Assembly (NCBI GenBank): GCA_950106755.1
Contig: OX467082.1
Span: 19,468,001 to 19,532,000, forward strand
DNA length: 64,000 bases
Direction of reading: 5' to 3'
Source of the DNA: Climacium dendroides
Lineage: Eukaryota; Streptophyta; Bryopsida; Hypnales; Climaciaceae
This document shows positions 33,227-43,700 of the stretch, piece by piece (the stretch's first letter is position 1; the number at the start of each line of letters is the position of its first letter). The position numbers were made by a program, and so were the translations under genes. Under the pieces are notes generated by a model, which saw only the letters and a list, made by a program, of their open reading frames with translations, did no database searches and was not told the origin of the DNA.

Positions 33227-35176
33227 ATGGCATCCGGAGTGGTACGGAAGGTAGCGATATCTGCCCGGATTATCTCTCCGGCCATTCCGGCCAATTCAGA
33301 ACTACACAAGCAGTTAGAGGAGGATTTGACTAAGTTAGGGTGTGTCGGTTTATTACACCGACCATGGAACCTTAAGAGTGAGGATATGATCCAAGAGCTA
33401 CTTCATGGTGTTCCAAATCAGTATGAGCTCACTCTGAGAGGACGGCCAATCACGTGGACTGAGGACATCTGGGCGGATGTCTACCAGTTCCGGAAGAGCG
33501 AAAATAGGTTAGCGTCAAGGACGGACCGTTTTGTAGCCGGGAAGTTCACAGGATCTACAAACCCTAAGGACGGATTCGCTATTAGCAAATGCAAGGACGA
33601 GAGACATAGGCGGGTATTAGAGTTCCTCATTCCCATCCTGTACCCGAAAAAACCTACACGGATCACCATTACGATGGCCAATACTATTTTCGGGACTATG
33701 GAGAACCGAGTTGTGCACTAGGGTAGAGTCATAGCCGGGATAGTGGCTAAATTAGCAGATCATGTAACCCGCACAAAGGCAAGTCCAGTTAGCACCTACT
33801 TGTTCCATTTATACCATTAGCAGGAACTTTTGAACGCTGCAGAAGTAATCCAGTATGACACCGGAAAGGCCATTCTGTCATACGGACTTTCTGGGGAGGA
33901 AGCGGAAGATCCGGTCGAGTCGGAACCGGAAGAACTCCCCGAGGAACACTTGACCGATCCGAGGAACAAGAAGAGGAAGTCAACCGATCCGGGGGCGCGA
34001 TCCAAGCCACCTGCGATGGAGAGGGGGGAGTCAAGTAAAGGACCGGAAGTAGAAATTGAATCAGCATTTTTCAATGCTGGATTCGAATGGATACGCGAGG
34101 CCAAGGTACTCCACGACAGTCTGGTGGATCTGGTGATAAACACAGCAGAAGTTTTGAAGGTGGAACCGGATCAGATTGTGGAAGCCGTCAAGCGACTGCC
34201 CAAGCCGGAAGATCTAAAGCGAAGGGAGGATCGGATTCAGGAGTTGGAGGCAGAATGGAACCAACTCCAAGCCCAACTGAATTGGGCGGAAGGGGAGATG
34301 GCAACTTCAAAGGAGAAAGAGAAGGAGGCTCTTGCTCTTGTCAAGAACCTATCCGAAGCAATCGACATCAAGGCCGACGTCATCACGAAAGCGGCTTTGT
34401 TTGACTCGAAGATGATATCGGAAGGCCACATCACCGGGACCAAAATAGTGACCATCCTCGTGGAGTTCACTGCAAAGATAGAGCGGGTTTTAGGAGAGCT
34501 ACGGAAGCTACTGGCGGCCATCGATCCGAATCAGGTGATGGATTTCTCAACCTTTCCGGAACTTCCTTTTGTCTCGGGTACTGCAGAGAGACCGGTAGCG
34601 GATTGTACAGCTCGAATGGAGGGACTGAGAGGGATATTCACGCCAGCTGAACCTACCTCCAACAAGATGCAGATGACGGAGCTAAATTTGAAGCCAGCTT
34701 TGGAACCGGAACCTGAGTCCAATGTGAAATCGGTTCCGGTACCACCCAAAGTCTCGACTCCGAAAATTCCCAAGGCGCAAACGGTGCCAAACCTCATGAG
34801 GGGAACATTCAAAGTTCCAAGACAGCAGGTTAGAGGAGATCTCATCAACCGGATCGGTGGAATGACCAATCCGGCCCGGACAAATCCGGAAGGGTTCTCG
34901 CATATGCAAGAGACTACACCGGAAAAGAGAAGCGAACCTGCAACACTGGAGGAGACACCGCTAGAGAAGGAGAAGGAAGTTCAAGTCATTGAAGATTCCG
35001 AAGAAGAGAATGCGCACTCCACTTCTGGAACTGAGGGGGACAGCGATCCGTCTCCCGCAACGCGCCACATCCAGACTCAAGCAACAACGAAAACAACTCC
35101 AACCAGAAGTATAAAGGGGACGCCAACCAGTCAAGCAGGCAACCGCTTGAAGAAAGGACGGAAGCCAAAACATTAG
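33227..35176 (+). pseudogene. LTR-encoded ORF of family A, copy 3, two stops
   Basis: 1950 nt from the ATG at 33227. The stops are TAG at 33719-33721 (TGG in sisters) and TAG at 33818-33820 (CAA in sisters). From 33830 the frame is open for 448 codons. Blocks: LEEDLTKLGCVGLLHRPWNL, NQYELTLRG, NPKDGFAISKCKDERHRR, FLIPILYPKKPTRITIT, YLFHLYH, ILSYGLSGEEAEDPVESEP, basic patch KKRKS, charged helical stretch WNQLQAQLNWAEGEM, tail RLKKGRKPKH. One of the best copies for describing the family. No enzymatic motif seen; a nucleic-acid or particle role is possible but is only a guess. Confidence 0.77.
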
Positions 35177-36133
35177 AATTTTTAGGAAGAGTAGTATCAG
35201 ATCCGGAACGCTCGGAAACCTATGCCTCTAGCTGCACTTTTGCTTAAACAGAGTTTTTGGCTAAGTGTATGTGTTTGTGTTGTATCCTTGTACTAGAGAA
35301 AGAGAAGGGAGGGAGAGGAGGAATCCGGATCTTGAGCTACGGATCTCTTGGGTGTTAAGCTAATCAGAAGGGGTGCAAGTTGAGTAAGGGAGTGTGAGCG
35401 TTACGTGCCTTTAAATTGCCAGAACAGCGATCCGGGTGAGAGAGGTAGAGGTCCCTGCGAGTCCGGAACCAGGGAGGTTCCGTACGGAGATAAGCGACCG
35501 CCAGAGGAAAGGATCTCCTCCTATTTCGGAAGGTCTACCAACCTCCACCTCAGTACGTTGTCTTCTCTTTGAAAACCTACTCCTTTGAATCTATAAGTTC
35601 AAATCCGTCGTTGTAGTATGAGAGGTGTGAGAATTTCTTTATGTGACCTATTTTTGGATCGGCCAATTCGGAAACTGTGAGAGAATACTCCTCCCTCCTT
35701 CTACAATTGTGTTGTTTTGGGTGTGTTGTTAATTAGGATTTGGGTGTACAGAGGTTAGTTACACAAGTGGTGAGTCCCCACCCCTTCCTAGATCAAGGGC
35801 GGACCCTCTGAGGGTAAAACAGAGGCAACAAAAACCAGTAACGGAGAAAAGACGAAACTAGGATCCGGAGGTGGTCCGGATCCGGAACAGATTCCGGAGC
35901 GTACTAAGTTTCCGGAACGAGGTAGGAAAGTGAAACAAGGGGAATTAAGGGGGTAGTCACGATTCGGATACTGCTAATTCCACCGATATCATACTAGAGT
36001 TCCCTGGAACGATAATTTGTGTCATCTTGTAATTCCATCGATATCATACTAGAGTTCCTTGGAACGATAATTTGTGTCATCTTGCAACAATTCGTCGTTG
36101 TAAGGATACTTATGGCTAACTACGTATACGACA
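35177..36133 (+). other. Non-coding 3' part of LTR A, copy 3
   Basis: No gene. Shorter than in the other copies. Confidence 0.55.
35976..36087 (+). repeat. Two-copy tandem duplication in LTR A
   Basis: The stretch with CGATATCATACTAGAGTTCC and GATAATTTGTGTCATCTTG occurs twice in direct order. It occurs once in the other A LTRs. Confidence 0.7.
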
Positions 36134-36138
36134 CAGAG

Positions 36139-36744
36139 AAGGGCAAAAGAGTTGTCAAAGTTAAGTTGGAGAAAGATGAGACTAAGGAGTTCATGAAGAA
36201 GGTCCAAGAATCACTGGACGCCATCAAAGTCAACCTGGCAGAAAACCGGAACCCAAGGAAATCAGTTCCAACTAACCAAGCGAATGTATGGTGTCCTAGA
36301 TGCCAAGAGGCGGGGCATTTTCACAATGAGTGTACTAGAACTTTTGGCAGAAGGATAAACTACATCAATCCAAAAGGAGAAGTGTTTTATACTTTTTTGG
36401 ATGAGGAAGACAAAGGAGACGTAAATCCAGTTTTCCAGATCCAGCCTACGTTTGGGAAAGGGAGGCCACCACAGATGTTGATGCACAACAACCTGCTGAA
36501 CAGAAACGACCTTAGGCCTATGACTCCAGGTATGGCATCCCAGTTTAAACCTTACGGTTTTTGTTTCATTTGTGGAGGAGCCGATCACTATGCCAATGTC
36601 TGTCTTTATAGAGTAAATCAAGGAGCACCTATGGTCCTTCCTTGCCAGAATTGCCAAGAATACGGACATATGGCAAGACAATGTCCCAAAGCTCCGCAAC
36701 AAAAAATTACTTACAAACAAGTAGAGATACCCCCTAGAGAGTAG
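36139..36744 (+). pseudogene. Gag C-terminal part with three CCHC zinc knuckles
   Basis: Continues the gag of 32201-32791 after the solo LTR. Three knuckles are visible: CPRCQEAGHFHNEC, CFICGGADHYANVC and CQNCQEYGHMARQC. They are typical of retroelement nucleocapsids that bind RNA. Ends with TAG at 36742-36744, after which in-frame codons go on with more stops. Part of a broken element. Confidence 0.8.
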
Positions 36745-37374
36745 ACTAGACTCAATTACGGATCCAAAACCGGAATTGAGAACCCGAAAAATTGACAGGG
36801 TGGGGTGGAGCTACTCAGTAGACCAGAAAAGACTATCCTCAAAGTAGATACCCGTAGCTCCACCGAGAAAAGGAGAGCAAAAAGGAGTAGGAAAAAGGAT
36901 AGCAATAGGAAAAATAGAAAAAGTAGAATAAGAGGTCCGGATTCTAGTAGTTTTGACTACTCAGTTGAATCTAGGATATCCAAACCCGTAGCAACCGCGG
37001 AAAATGGGGTAGAGCCCAGGGGAATCCCAAAGGATATGTCATGAGATTAGTCAGGAGATTAGAGCTTCCGAGTCTAGTAGTCAGGATAAGGATGTTCCAA
37101 TTTCTAGACAATCTGTTCCACCACTAAGGGTAAGGTTTGAGGATAATCCAGTTATTGTAGATCTGGTCAAACAAGGAAACAAATATGACATTCTACAGGA
37201 TATCAAGGATCAGAAAGCCAATGTTACTATTGGGCAACTTCTTAAAGACAATACCCAATACCAGAAGTTGATTCGAGACGCCTGGACCAAGAGGAGAAAA
37301 CGAAGATTCAAACTTCCGGCTGTAGCAGTTAACTTTGCTAAAGTTGAAGATTATGGACTACCAGAAGTCATAGT
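36745..37374 (+). pseudogene. Gag-protease linker, broken
   Basis: First a basic stretch (KRRAKRSRKKDSNRKNRKS), then from about 37043 an open stretch with FEDNPVIVDLVKQGNKYDIL and DIKDQKANVTIGQLLKDN, the block that precedes the aspartic protease in many Ty3-type elements. It is cut by LTR C at 37375 and resumes at 43037. Confidence 0.6.
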
Positions 37375-37633
37375 TGTCGCAACCTAACTTTTTGATTTTT
37401 CTCTCTATCGTGTTTTGTAACATGGAATCTGGATTAAGTACACCCGGATTAGCATGGAAGGGAAAGGAAAAGCCAAGAGTTAGGAAGACTAGAAACATAA
37501 GCCCTGAATGAACCGAATTATGGAGCAGAACGGATATCGGAAACGAATCCGGTCTAGTCCCATAACCAGAGGAACGGATCCAGGATTCGCATCCAGAAAA
37601 TCAGAAAAAAGTGATGATTAGGTTTTCGGGGTA

Positions 37634-37640
37634 TAAAAGA
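37634..37640 (+). promoter_or_regulatory. TATA box of LTR C
   Basis: TATAAAA in GGGGTATAAAAGAGAC, about 340 bases before the C ORF start. Confidence 0.45.
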
Positions 37641-37972
37641 GACTGTTTTAGGGTTTGACTGTCATTTGCACCTAAGAGCACCAACATACTTGGCACGCTC
37701 TCAGTGCTTTGAGTTTGCGTCTATAAATTGAGTGTGTTTGTGTGTGAATTGTGCAAGGTCTGAGAGTTGTGAGTGAGCACGTTTGTTTTCTTTACACGGG
37801 CGCAGGGATTAGAGAAGAATTGGGTGCGCGAGCGTGGTTGAAATTGAGAGAGAGAGAGAGAGCACCGCGAGACTTGTGCATTGAGCGATTCGGTTGAGAC
37901 CAAGGAGTGTGTGTGAAGAAACGGGACGTGTGGCTAGGAGAGAAGAGAGGTAGCGATCTAAAAGAGAGACGA

Positions 37973-38712
37973 ATGCCACAGTTAAAGCGCGGACGAAATC
38001 AGGTACAGGCGAGCGCTCAAAGGATAGAAATCAGAGAAAGAAAGGTGGCTCCTTTAGAGCCCAGTAGTGAGCGGGAGAGAGTAGAATTGATGGAAGATCT
38101 CTCCGCCATGGGATGTGCAGGATTCATGGAGAAACCCTAGGGGTTTCGAAGCGAGGCAATAGTGAGGGAGCTCATCGAAAGAGCCCCTAACTAGTTCGAC
38201 AACACTATCCGACTAGCTCCGCCTACGTGGACAAGGGAGATCTGGAGGAAAGTTTACGACTTGGAGGAAGGCAGCGCGGAACAGGCCAACCGGAAGGGAG
38301 ACTTCGTGTGTAGGAAGTTCCGGGGAGCAGCTAACCCCAAGGACGGGTACGCCATCGAGGACTGTGTCAATGCGCAGCACAGACGACTGTTTTAATTCCT
38401 GGTTCCAATCCTACATCCAGAAAAACCCACCCGGGTGACTTCCATGCTCGGAAACGCAATCTTTGGAGCCCTGAGCGGAAAGAAGCAGATGGATTGGGCG
38501 GCCTTCATTCAAACATTGGTGAATGTCTTGGTTTCAAATGCGGGAAAGAGTAGGGCTACTCCGGTAGGCCCCTACCTTTTCCACCTATACAAGAATCAGA
38601 GTCTCCTGACATCAGAGGAGAACAAGGAGTGGAGGGCTCAGATGGCTCTCCAGACGTGCGGTGGATCGGATGAAGAATCCGAAACGGAACCGGATAGCCC
38701 GGAACCGGAGGA
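37973..38712 (+). pseudogene. LTR-encoded ORF of family C, 5' portion
   Basis: First 740 nt of the C ORF. With 40852-41869 it makes 1758 nt, exactly 586 codons including the stop. Blocks: basic N-terminus, VELMEDLSAMGCAGFMEKP, NPKDGYAIEDC, HPEKPTRVTSM, MDWAAFIQTLV, YLFHLYKNQSLLTSEE, acidic linker. Stops: TAG at 38138-38140 (Trp of PWGF in D2), TAG at about 38192 and TAA at about 38393. Interrupted at 38713 by LTR B. Function unknown. Confidence 0.7.
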
Positions 38713-40846
38713 TGTGGGAATGCGATCCCACATGCTAGACCCATAATACTAGCATAGGACGGAAAAATTCAAAAATTGTCTCCTTCAGAAGGAAAGTTTT
38801 TGAGTTCTCCTAGGAAGTTAAGGCAAATTAGGAAAACCGGATTTCCGGATCCGGAAAAATTTCATTAGGGCTAAAAACCTAAAATCCGGAACCCTAGAAA
38901 GTTCCGGATATCGGATGACGGCGCCGGCCCTAAACCGAAAACCGGATCCGTACTAGGGATAGGGTTTTGCCGCCAAAACCTGTCCCGTACATTGGGTCCG
39001 TATAAGAGGGGGACTGTAGCCGGCCGCGGGCACACTTATCCTCTTTCTTTTGTTCTTCCGCCGGCGTATTCCGTTTTCCTCGCTTTGTTAGAATTCCGGT
39101 AGACTGAAGGACTGTGTGAGTTGCGATCGTGCAGGGGTTACCGGAGTGACAGTTGTGAGCAGAGATTTAGGGAGAGATTGTGTGAGGATTGATCGTGAAC
39201 ACAATGGCTTCTAGAGCAAGCCGGCGGAAGTTGAAGGACTTGCCTAAGGATTCAGAGGACGAGGTGCCGGCACCTGTACCTCGACCAAAGACCATCCCGG
39301 TGATGAAGGTGGTTCTGGAGGTTCCGACGGAGGAGGACCGGCTGGCGCGCCTACGGGAGCATCTCCACAACATGGGGTGTGACGGACTCCTAGAAGTGCC
39401 GTGGGGAATCCAAGAGGAGAGCTTGGTTTTGAACATACTTCGTCCGGAAATTGGTATCTTGGATACCACCATTCGGGCGAAACCAGACTAGTGGACGGTG
39501 AACACTTGGCGGGCCGTCTACAAGTTCCGGGAGGCGCCGGACAAGGTCATAAGAAGACTCAGAAGGATGCGAGAGGGAGTCCGGACACTCAAGTAGTCGG
39601 GACTAGGAGTATAGACAAGGACACCAATATTGTGGAAATCCCAAGATGGGGCCAAAGGGGTCCGAATCTGTTTTCTCCGGAGGGTAGCCGGAAAGAGGTA
39701 AAGTTGGATCTTCTGAAGGACTATGTTCCTCCTAAAGATCCAGATTCAAAAGAATAGTATACAGTAGTGTAGTATAATACCGGAGTCCAGCCGTCAAAGC
39801 CGGAAAAATAGGATCTGGAATCTTCCGGAAATCTAGCGGACCAGTAGGAATGCTTTGTAGGATTTTTAAGATGACGTTAGTCTTAGTATAAGTAGGATTT
39901 TTAATGACCTTTCTGATCATTCACAACCATCTCATAGTTTCAGCATTGTACCTTTTACGGAGTTTAATTCTAAAGTGTGTTGGAGTATCCAATCTCTTAT
40001 CTTTCTTGTGTACGGTATATGTTTGTGAGAGGTGTGAGTCCGTTCTTGCGTTTCTGGGACTGAGAACTTACCTTGTGTGGCAAGAGTCGATGTTGTGAGA
40101 GTATCCGGATGTATTAACTTGAGGGGGAGATCAATCAGATGGTTCCGGCAGTAAGGTTAGGGTAGTACCGCTCGGATGCCGGTATAGCCTGCGTGTAGGA
40201 TATAGCCCTAAGGGAAAAGGGGTATCTGAGAGGCTGCTAGCAAACTTCCATGTACGGAATTATTGCCAGACGTGCCCGAATTCCGGATTGCCGAAATTCC
40301 TCGTACAACAGAGTTAAGCCTCGGCACAAGCCCAAGAAAGTACAGGAGAAACCAGCCGGTCGACAAGAGGCTCAGTGTTCGGTTAAAAGTTAGAATGTCG
40401 TTGTAGTTCTTGACCGTCCCTATGTGACCTAATCCAGAAGAGCTTCCGGATTTCTGAGGCGACGGAACAAGAGGACACTTCCAGTCCATGAAAAGTTAGG
40501 TTACTGTTAGTATTAGAGAGAGAGAGTGAAAGAGAGCGTGTTTCCGGACACGGTAAGCATCCGGACGATGGATCTGGCCACTCGTCATCCAAACCCAGGG
40601 ATCCCGGAAGGGACACTGAAACGGTTTCCGGATCCTTCCGGAACCCACCAAGCACTAGTGTCCAGACTAGACCGAAAGTCCGGAATAAGCCGACGGAGAG
40701 AAAAGTGAGTGCTTAGACCGGGATAGCCTATGAAACTGTAATCCACAAGTCCTCGTAGGAACGATTCCGGAGCGGTTTACTCTAAGAAGGCCTTTGGTGT
40801 GAATTAAGGGCTAATTGGAGGAATACTGGTCCAACTAATCGCTACA
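38713..40846 (+). mobile_element. Solo LTR of family B, internally deleted
   Basis: 2134 bp, TGTGGGAATGCGATCCC to ATCGCTACA. GAGGA on both sides (38708-38712 and 40847-40851). Compared with the B LTR at 6431 it lacks about 1.55 kb between AAGG (about 39546) and TCATAAGAAG, removing most of the ORF. TATA-like box GTATAAGAGGGGG near 39000. Confidence 0.88.
39204..39620 (+). pseudogene. LTR-encoded ORF of family B, deleted copy
   Basis: Start of the B protein from the ATG at 39204: basic N-terminus, LREHLHNMGCDGLLEVPWGI, EIGILDTTIRAKPD. TAG at about 39489 replaces a Leu codon of the sister at 10768. The deletion near 39546 fuses it out of frame to the distal part. Confidence 0.6.
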
Positions 40847-40851
40847 GAGGA

Positions 40852-41869
40852 GAAGGGTGAGAACCCTAAGAAGAGGAATTGGGCAGAAGAGGAGGAAGAT
40901 GACATTTTTCTCAACCGAAGGGGGAAGAGGACGCCCAGTCTAAGGGGGTCTCCTTCGGGGCTTCAGAAGGACAAGGGACCAGAACTAGTGGAGCCGGTCG
41001 TCCCAAAGAAGTAGGAGCCGATGGAAGTGGTCAAGCCAAGACTCGTTCCATCGTCCCAGTTGATGGACCTGACGGGTCCATACAACGACCTAATTCGGAT
41101 TCTCAATGTAGTGAGAGTGGATTAGGAGGTGAAGACCACGACGCTTCGCGAGGTGGCGGATTTGGTGGGAAGCGCTCTGACTAGCTCTCTACCAGAAGCC
41201 GTGGCAAACTGCATCAGCAATCCGGACAAAGTAAAGGAGTTGGAGGATAGATTGCTGAAGCAGAATATTAACCAGCGAGAGACAAACGAGCAGGTGGTCC
41301 GGTTGTAAGGAGAGATCCAAAGCTATCGGAAGGACTTGGATGCTAGTCGCGACCAAGTGAAGGCCGCAATGTCTCTACAGGAAGAGACCAAGACTGCAAT
41401 CAACCGAATGACGGCAGTAGTAGGGGCATCTTGTGAGGTAATAGCAAAGGCCAAATTGTTTGATGAGGGGGTACATAAGGATCAGAATCCTTCAGGTACC
41501 CGCATCGCTCGCATTTTGGCTGACTTTGCCGGGGAGTTAGAAGAAGCCATGAAGGAATTCCGGAAGGATGCAATGGGGTTGGAGGACACCGTCCGGAAAT
41601 TCCAGAGTGGGTTAGTCTCTTTATCCGGGATTTCGATCCCGGATGAGTTCAATGAGGTAGAGATATTGGAGGGGAAGTTCGAAACTTCCATATCGAAAGA
41701 GAAGGAGGCTGGAAGGACTTCCACTTCAGAAGCCCCACAGACGGTGACAGGAGTGACTTCTCCTGTAGAACCGGAACGAACTCTCGAAGGGGGAGATAAG
41801 AGTAGAAATTTGAGTGAGCTCTCCCCCATAGCTACTCTAGATAGTGGTGGACCCCCTCAGGAGGGATAG
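40852..41869 (+). pseudogene. LTR-encoded ORF of family C, 3' portion
   Basis: Continues 37973-38712 after the B LTR. Begins with an acidic/basic linker (NWAEEEEDDIFLN). Then the block found at 1-936: SSQLMDLTGPYNDLIRI, VKELEDRLLKQNINQ, TRIARILADFAGELEEAMKE and a Ser/Pro/Glu tail. Stops: TAG 41012-41014 (CAG in copy 1), TAG 41123-41125 (TGG in copy 1), TAA 41306-41308 (CGA in copy 1). From 41336 open to the end. Looks like coiled coil plus flexible tail. Confidence 0.7.
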
Positions 41870-43036
41870 ATAGTTAGAGTAGGAAATTTTGTTAGACTGG
41901 ACCTTATTCCGGAAAGTTAGGAAAAGTTCAGATCCGCAAATCTCGGCCGGATCAGTGCCGGATTTCCGGGGAGACCTTTTTGTAAAATTTTGTATATAAT
42001 TCAAGTCTCAAGACTGAGACTAGGGAGAATTTTTTCCTTTTTGCATATGTTGTCTCTTTGTGTATTTTCTATTGTTTTCCTTGTCTTCCCAAAGATTGGC
42101 CGGATAAAGGAGGGAGAGATTGAGTATAGATGAGCAGAGTGTGAGAGGATCTTCTCCCCTTGTTGTCTTCTTGAGATTGCAGGCACATGTGAATAGGTTG
42201 TAAGTGTTGGGAGTGAGTCAAGACACCTCAGTAGGTTTAGAGTTCATAATTCCGGGTGAAATAGCCAATGCTAGGCTAGACAACAAGAGAAAGGATTCTC
42301 AAACTGTGCTAGAGCTACCAAATGGAATGTCTAAGTTAGCCTCCGAACACTTGAGAGGTCTCACCATCTGAAGAAGTAAACGGAAGAGTGCTAGATTGTG
42401 CTGGTACGGGTAGACGCACTTATAGCCACCTTAGTTTTGCACGGATTTCAAAAGATAGTAAGGTCGTTGTAGTGAGTGAGGATCATACGGGGGATTTTTG
42501 TGTGACCTACAGACTAGGATTACCTCTAGTTTGCTGTGAAAGATCAAACCGGATCCTGTTAGAATAGGATGATAGATTAGCTGAGTGAATTTTCCATCAC
42601 TATAAAGACCGGAAAGAGAGGAGTGCCTACCTCTCTGAAAATAAGCGACAGATCCCTCTGAAGTGCCAACAAAGGCTAAGCAAAACCGGAATAGAAACTG
42701 AGGAAAGGAAGTCCTTAGTTATAGTAGTACGAGATCCAGTCAGAAGTGTGAATTCCGGTTTGGTTCTTGTGGGTTGTCGATCGAGTTTGATTCGGGTTAG
42801 TATCAATCTAGACTGGGTCCGTTTATAGGAAGAGTAGGAAATTATCCAGTATTTGGAAAAAAGGGTGAGAGAGGTATAAAGAAGAATAATGGATTTGAGA
42901 AACTTTCCTCAAATCATCTAGTAACACGAAATATTTCATAGAGTCTCTTGGGTTTGATCTTTAGAGTCACTTTATTATGCTTTAAGGAGGTTTTTGTGAG
43001 TATAATAGGGAATTTCACTTACCCTGTGCTGCAACA
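41870..43036 (+). other. Non-coding 3' part of LTR C, copy 3
   Basis: No gene. Aligns with 937-2106. Confidence 0.6.
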
Positions 43037-43087
43037 ACAATAGAGATTGAAGGATGTACCATCCCAAAGGTATTAGTTGATGGAGGT
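43037..43087 (+). pseudogene. Start of the A-element aspartic protease
   Basis: Codons for EIEGCTIPKVLVDGG, the lead-in and active-site D-G-G of a retropepsin. They continue the frame from 37374 across LTR C. Cut at 43088 by sequence matching the inverted end of LTR A. Confidence 0.65.
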
Positions 43088-43110
43088 TGTCGTACGTGCA
43101 GTTAGCCGCA
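43088..43110 (-). mobile_element. Inverted end fragment of LTR A
   Basis: TGTCGTACGTGCAGTTAGCC matches the start of the inverted A LTR at 6830 for about 20 bases, then similarity stops. It marks where the retrotransposon nest ends. Confidence 0.5.
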
Positions 43111-43700
43111 TGGTTGTCATAGTGGACGGACGTCCGATTCGCCCGTCCGTTAGAGGTCTCGCCCGTCCGATACAGTCAACAGAAAGTTGACTTTATGAAA
43201 ATAAAAAAATAGGCCACGTGGATGCCACGTGGATTTTGGAACATGCAGGGCGTGGACGCCATTGTCAGGGCGCGGATGTGAACGTCAAGGCGCAGACGTG
43301 ATTGTCAGGGCGCGGATGTGATCGTCAGGGCACGGACGGGATTTAATAAATATACTAAATTAATATGATTTTACATATTTCTATTTCATATTCCATATTC
43401 CAAGTCACTACAACAGTCCATATTTTTATTTAATGTTAGATCATACCACTCTAACACCCAAATAAATTCCATATCCTAATCAATCCATCATTCCATATTT
43501 TTTTTGGGTGTTAAATTACCTCATTATAAGTTTGTAACACCCAAACCACTTCCATGTCCAAATCACTCCACCAATCCACCATTCCATAAATTTTTTGGGT
43601 GTTACATTATATTACACTGACACCCAAAGCATTTCCATATTCGAAAGCACTCTACCATTCATATTTCTTTTAATGTTAGATTATATAACTCCTTCAAAAT
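43111..43700. repeat. Palindromes and 20-bp minisatellite
   Basis: Two adjacent CCACGTGG palindromes (about 43213-43232), an inverted pair AGTCAAC/GTTGACT (near 43174-43196), then four 20-bp units GTCAGGGCGCGGATGTGATC-like at 43264-43343. AT-rich sequence with several GGGTGTTA words follows. No gene. Confidence 0.6.

Larger units (their letters stand above)
32792..36133 (+). mobile_element. Solo LTR of family A, copy 3
   Basis: 3342 bp. Starts TGTAGGAATCCGG (G to A in the usual TGTGGG) and ends GTATACGACA. CAGAG on both sides (32787-32791 and 36134-36138). Inserted in gag. Shorter than the other A LTRs, with a local duplication near its end. Confidence 0.87.
37375..43036 (+). mobile_element. 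Solo LTR of family C, copy 3, interrupted by LTR B
   Basis: Starts TGTCGCAACC and ends GCTGCAACA. Net length about 3.52 kb after removing the B LTR (38713-40846) and one TSD. Flanks ATAGT and ACAAT differ at two places, both transitions, and read as an aged TSD. The protease frame is continuous across the insertion. TATA box near 37634 (GGTATAAAAGAG). Confidence 0.8.
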
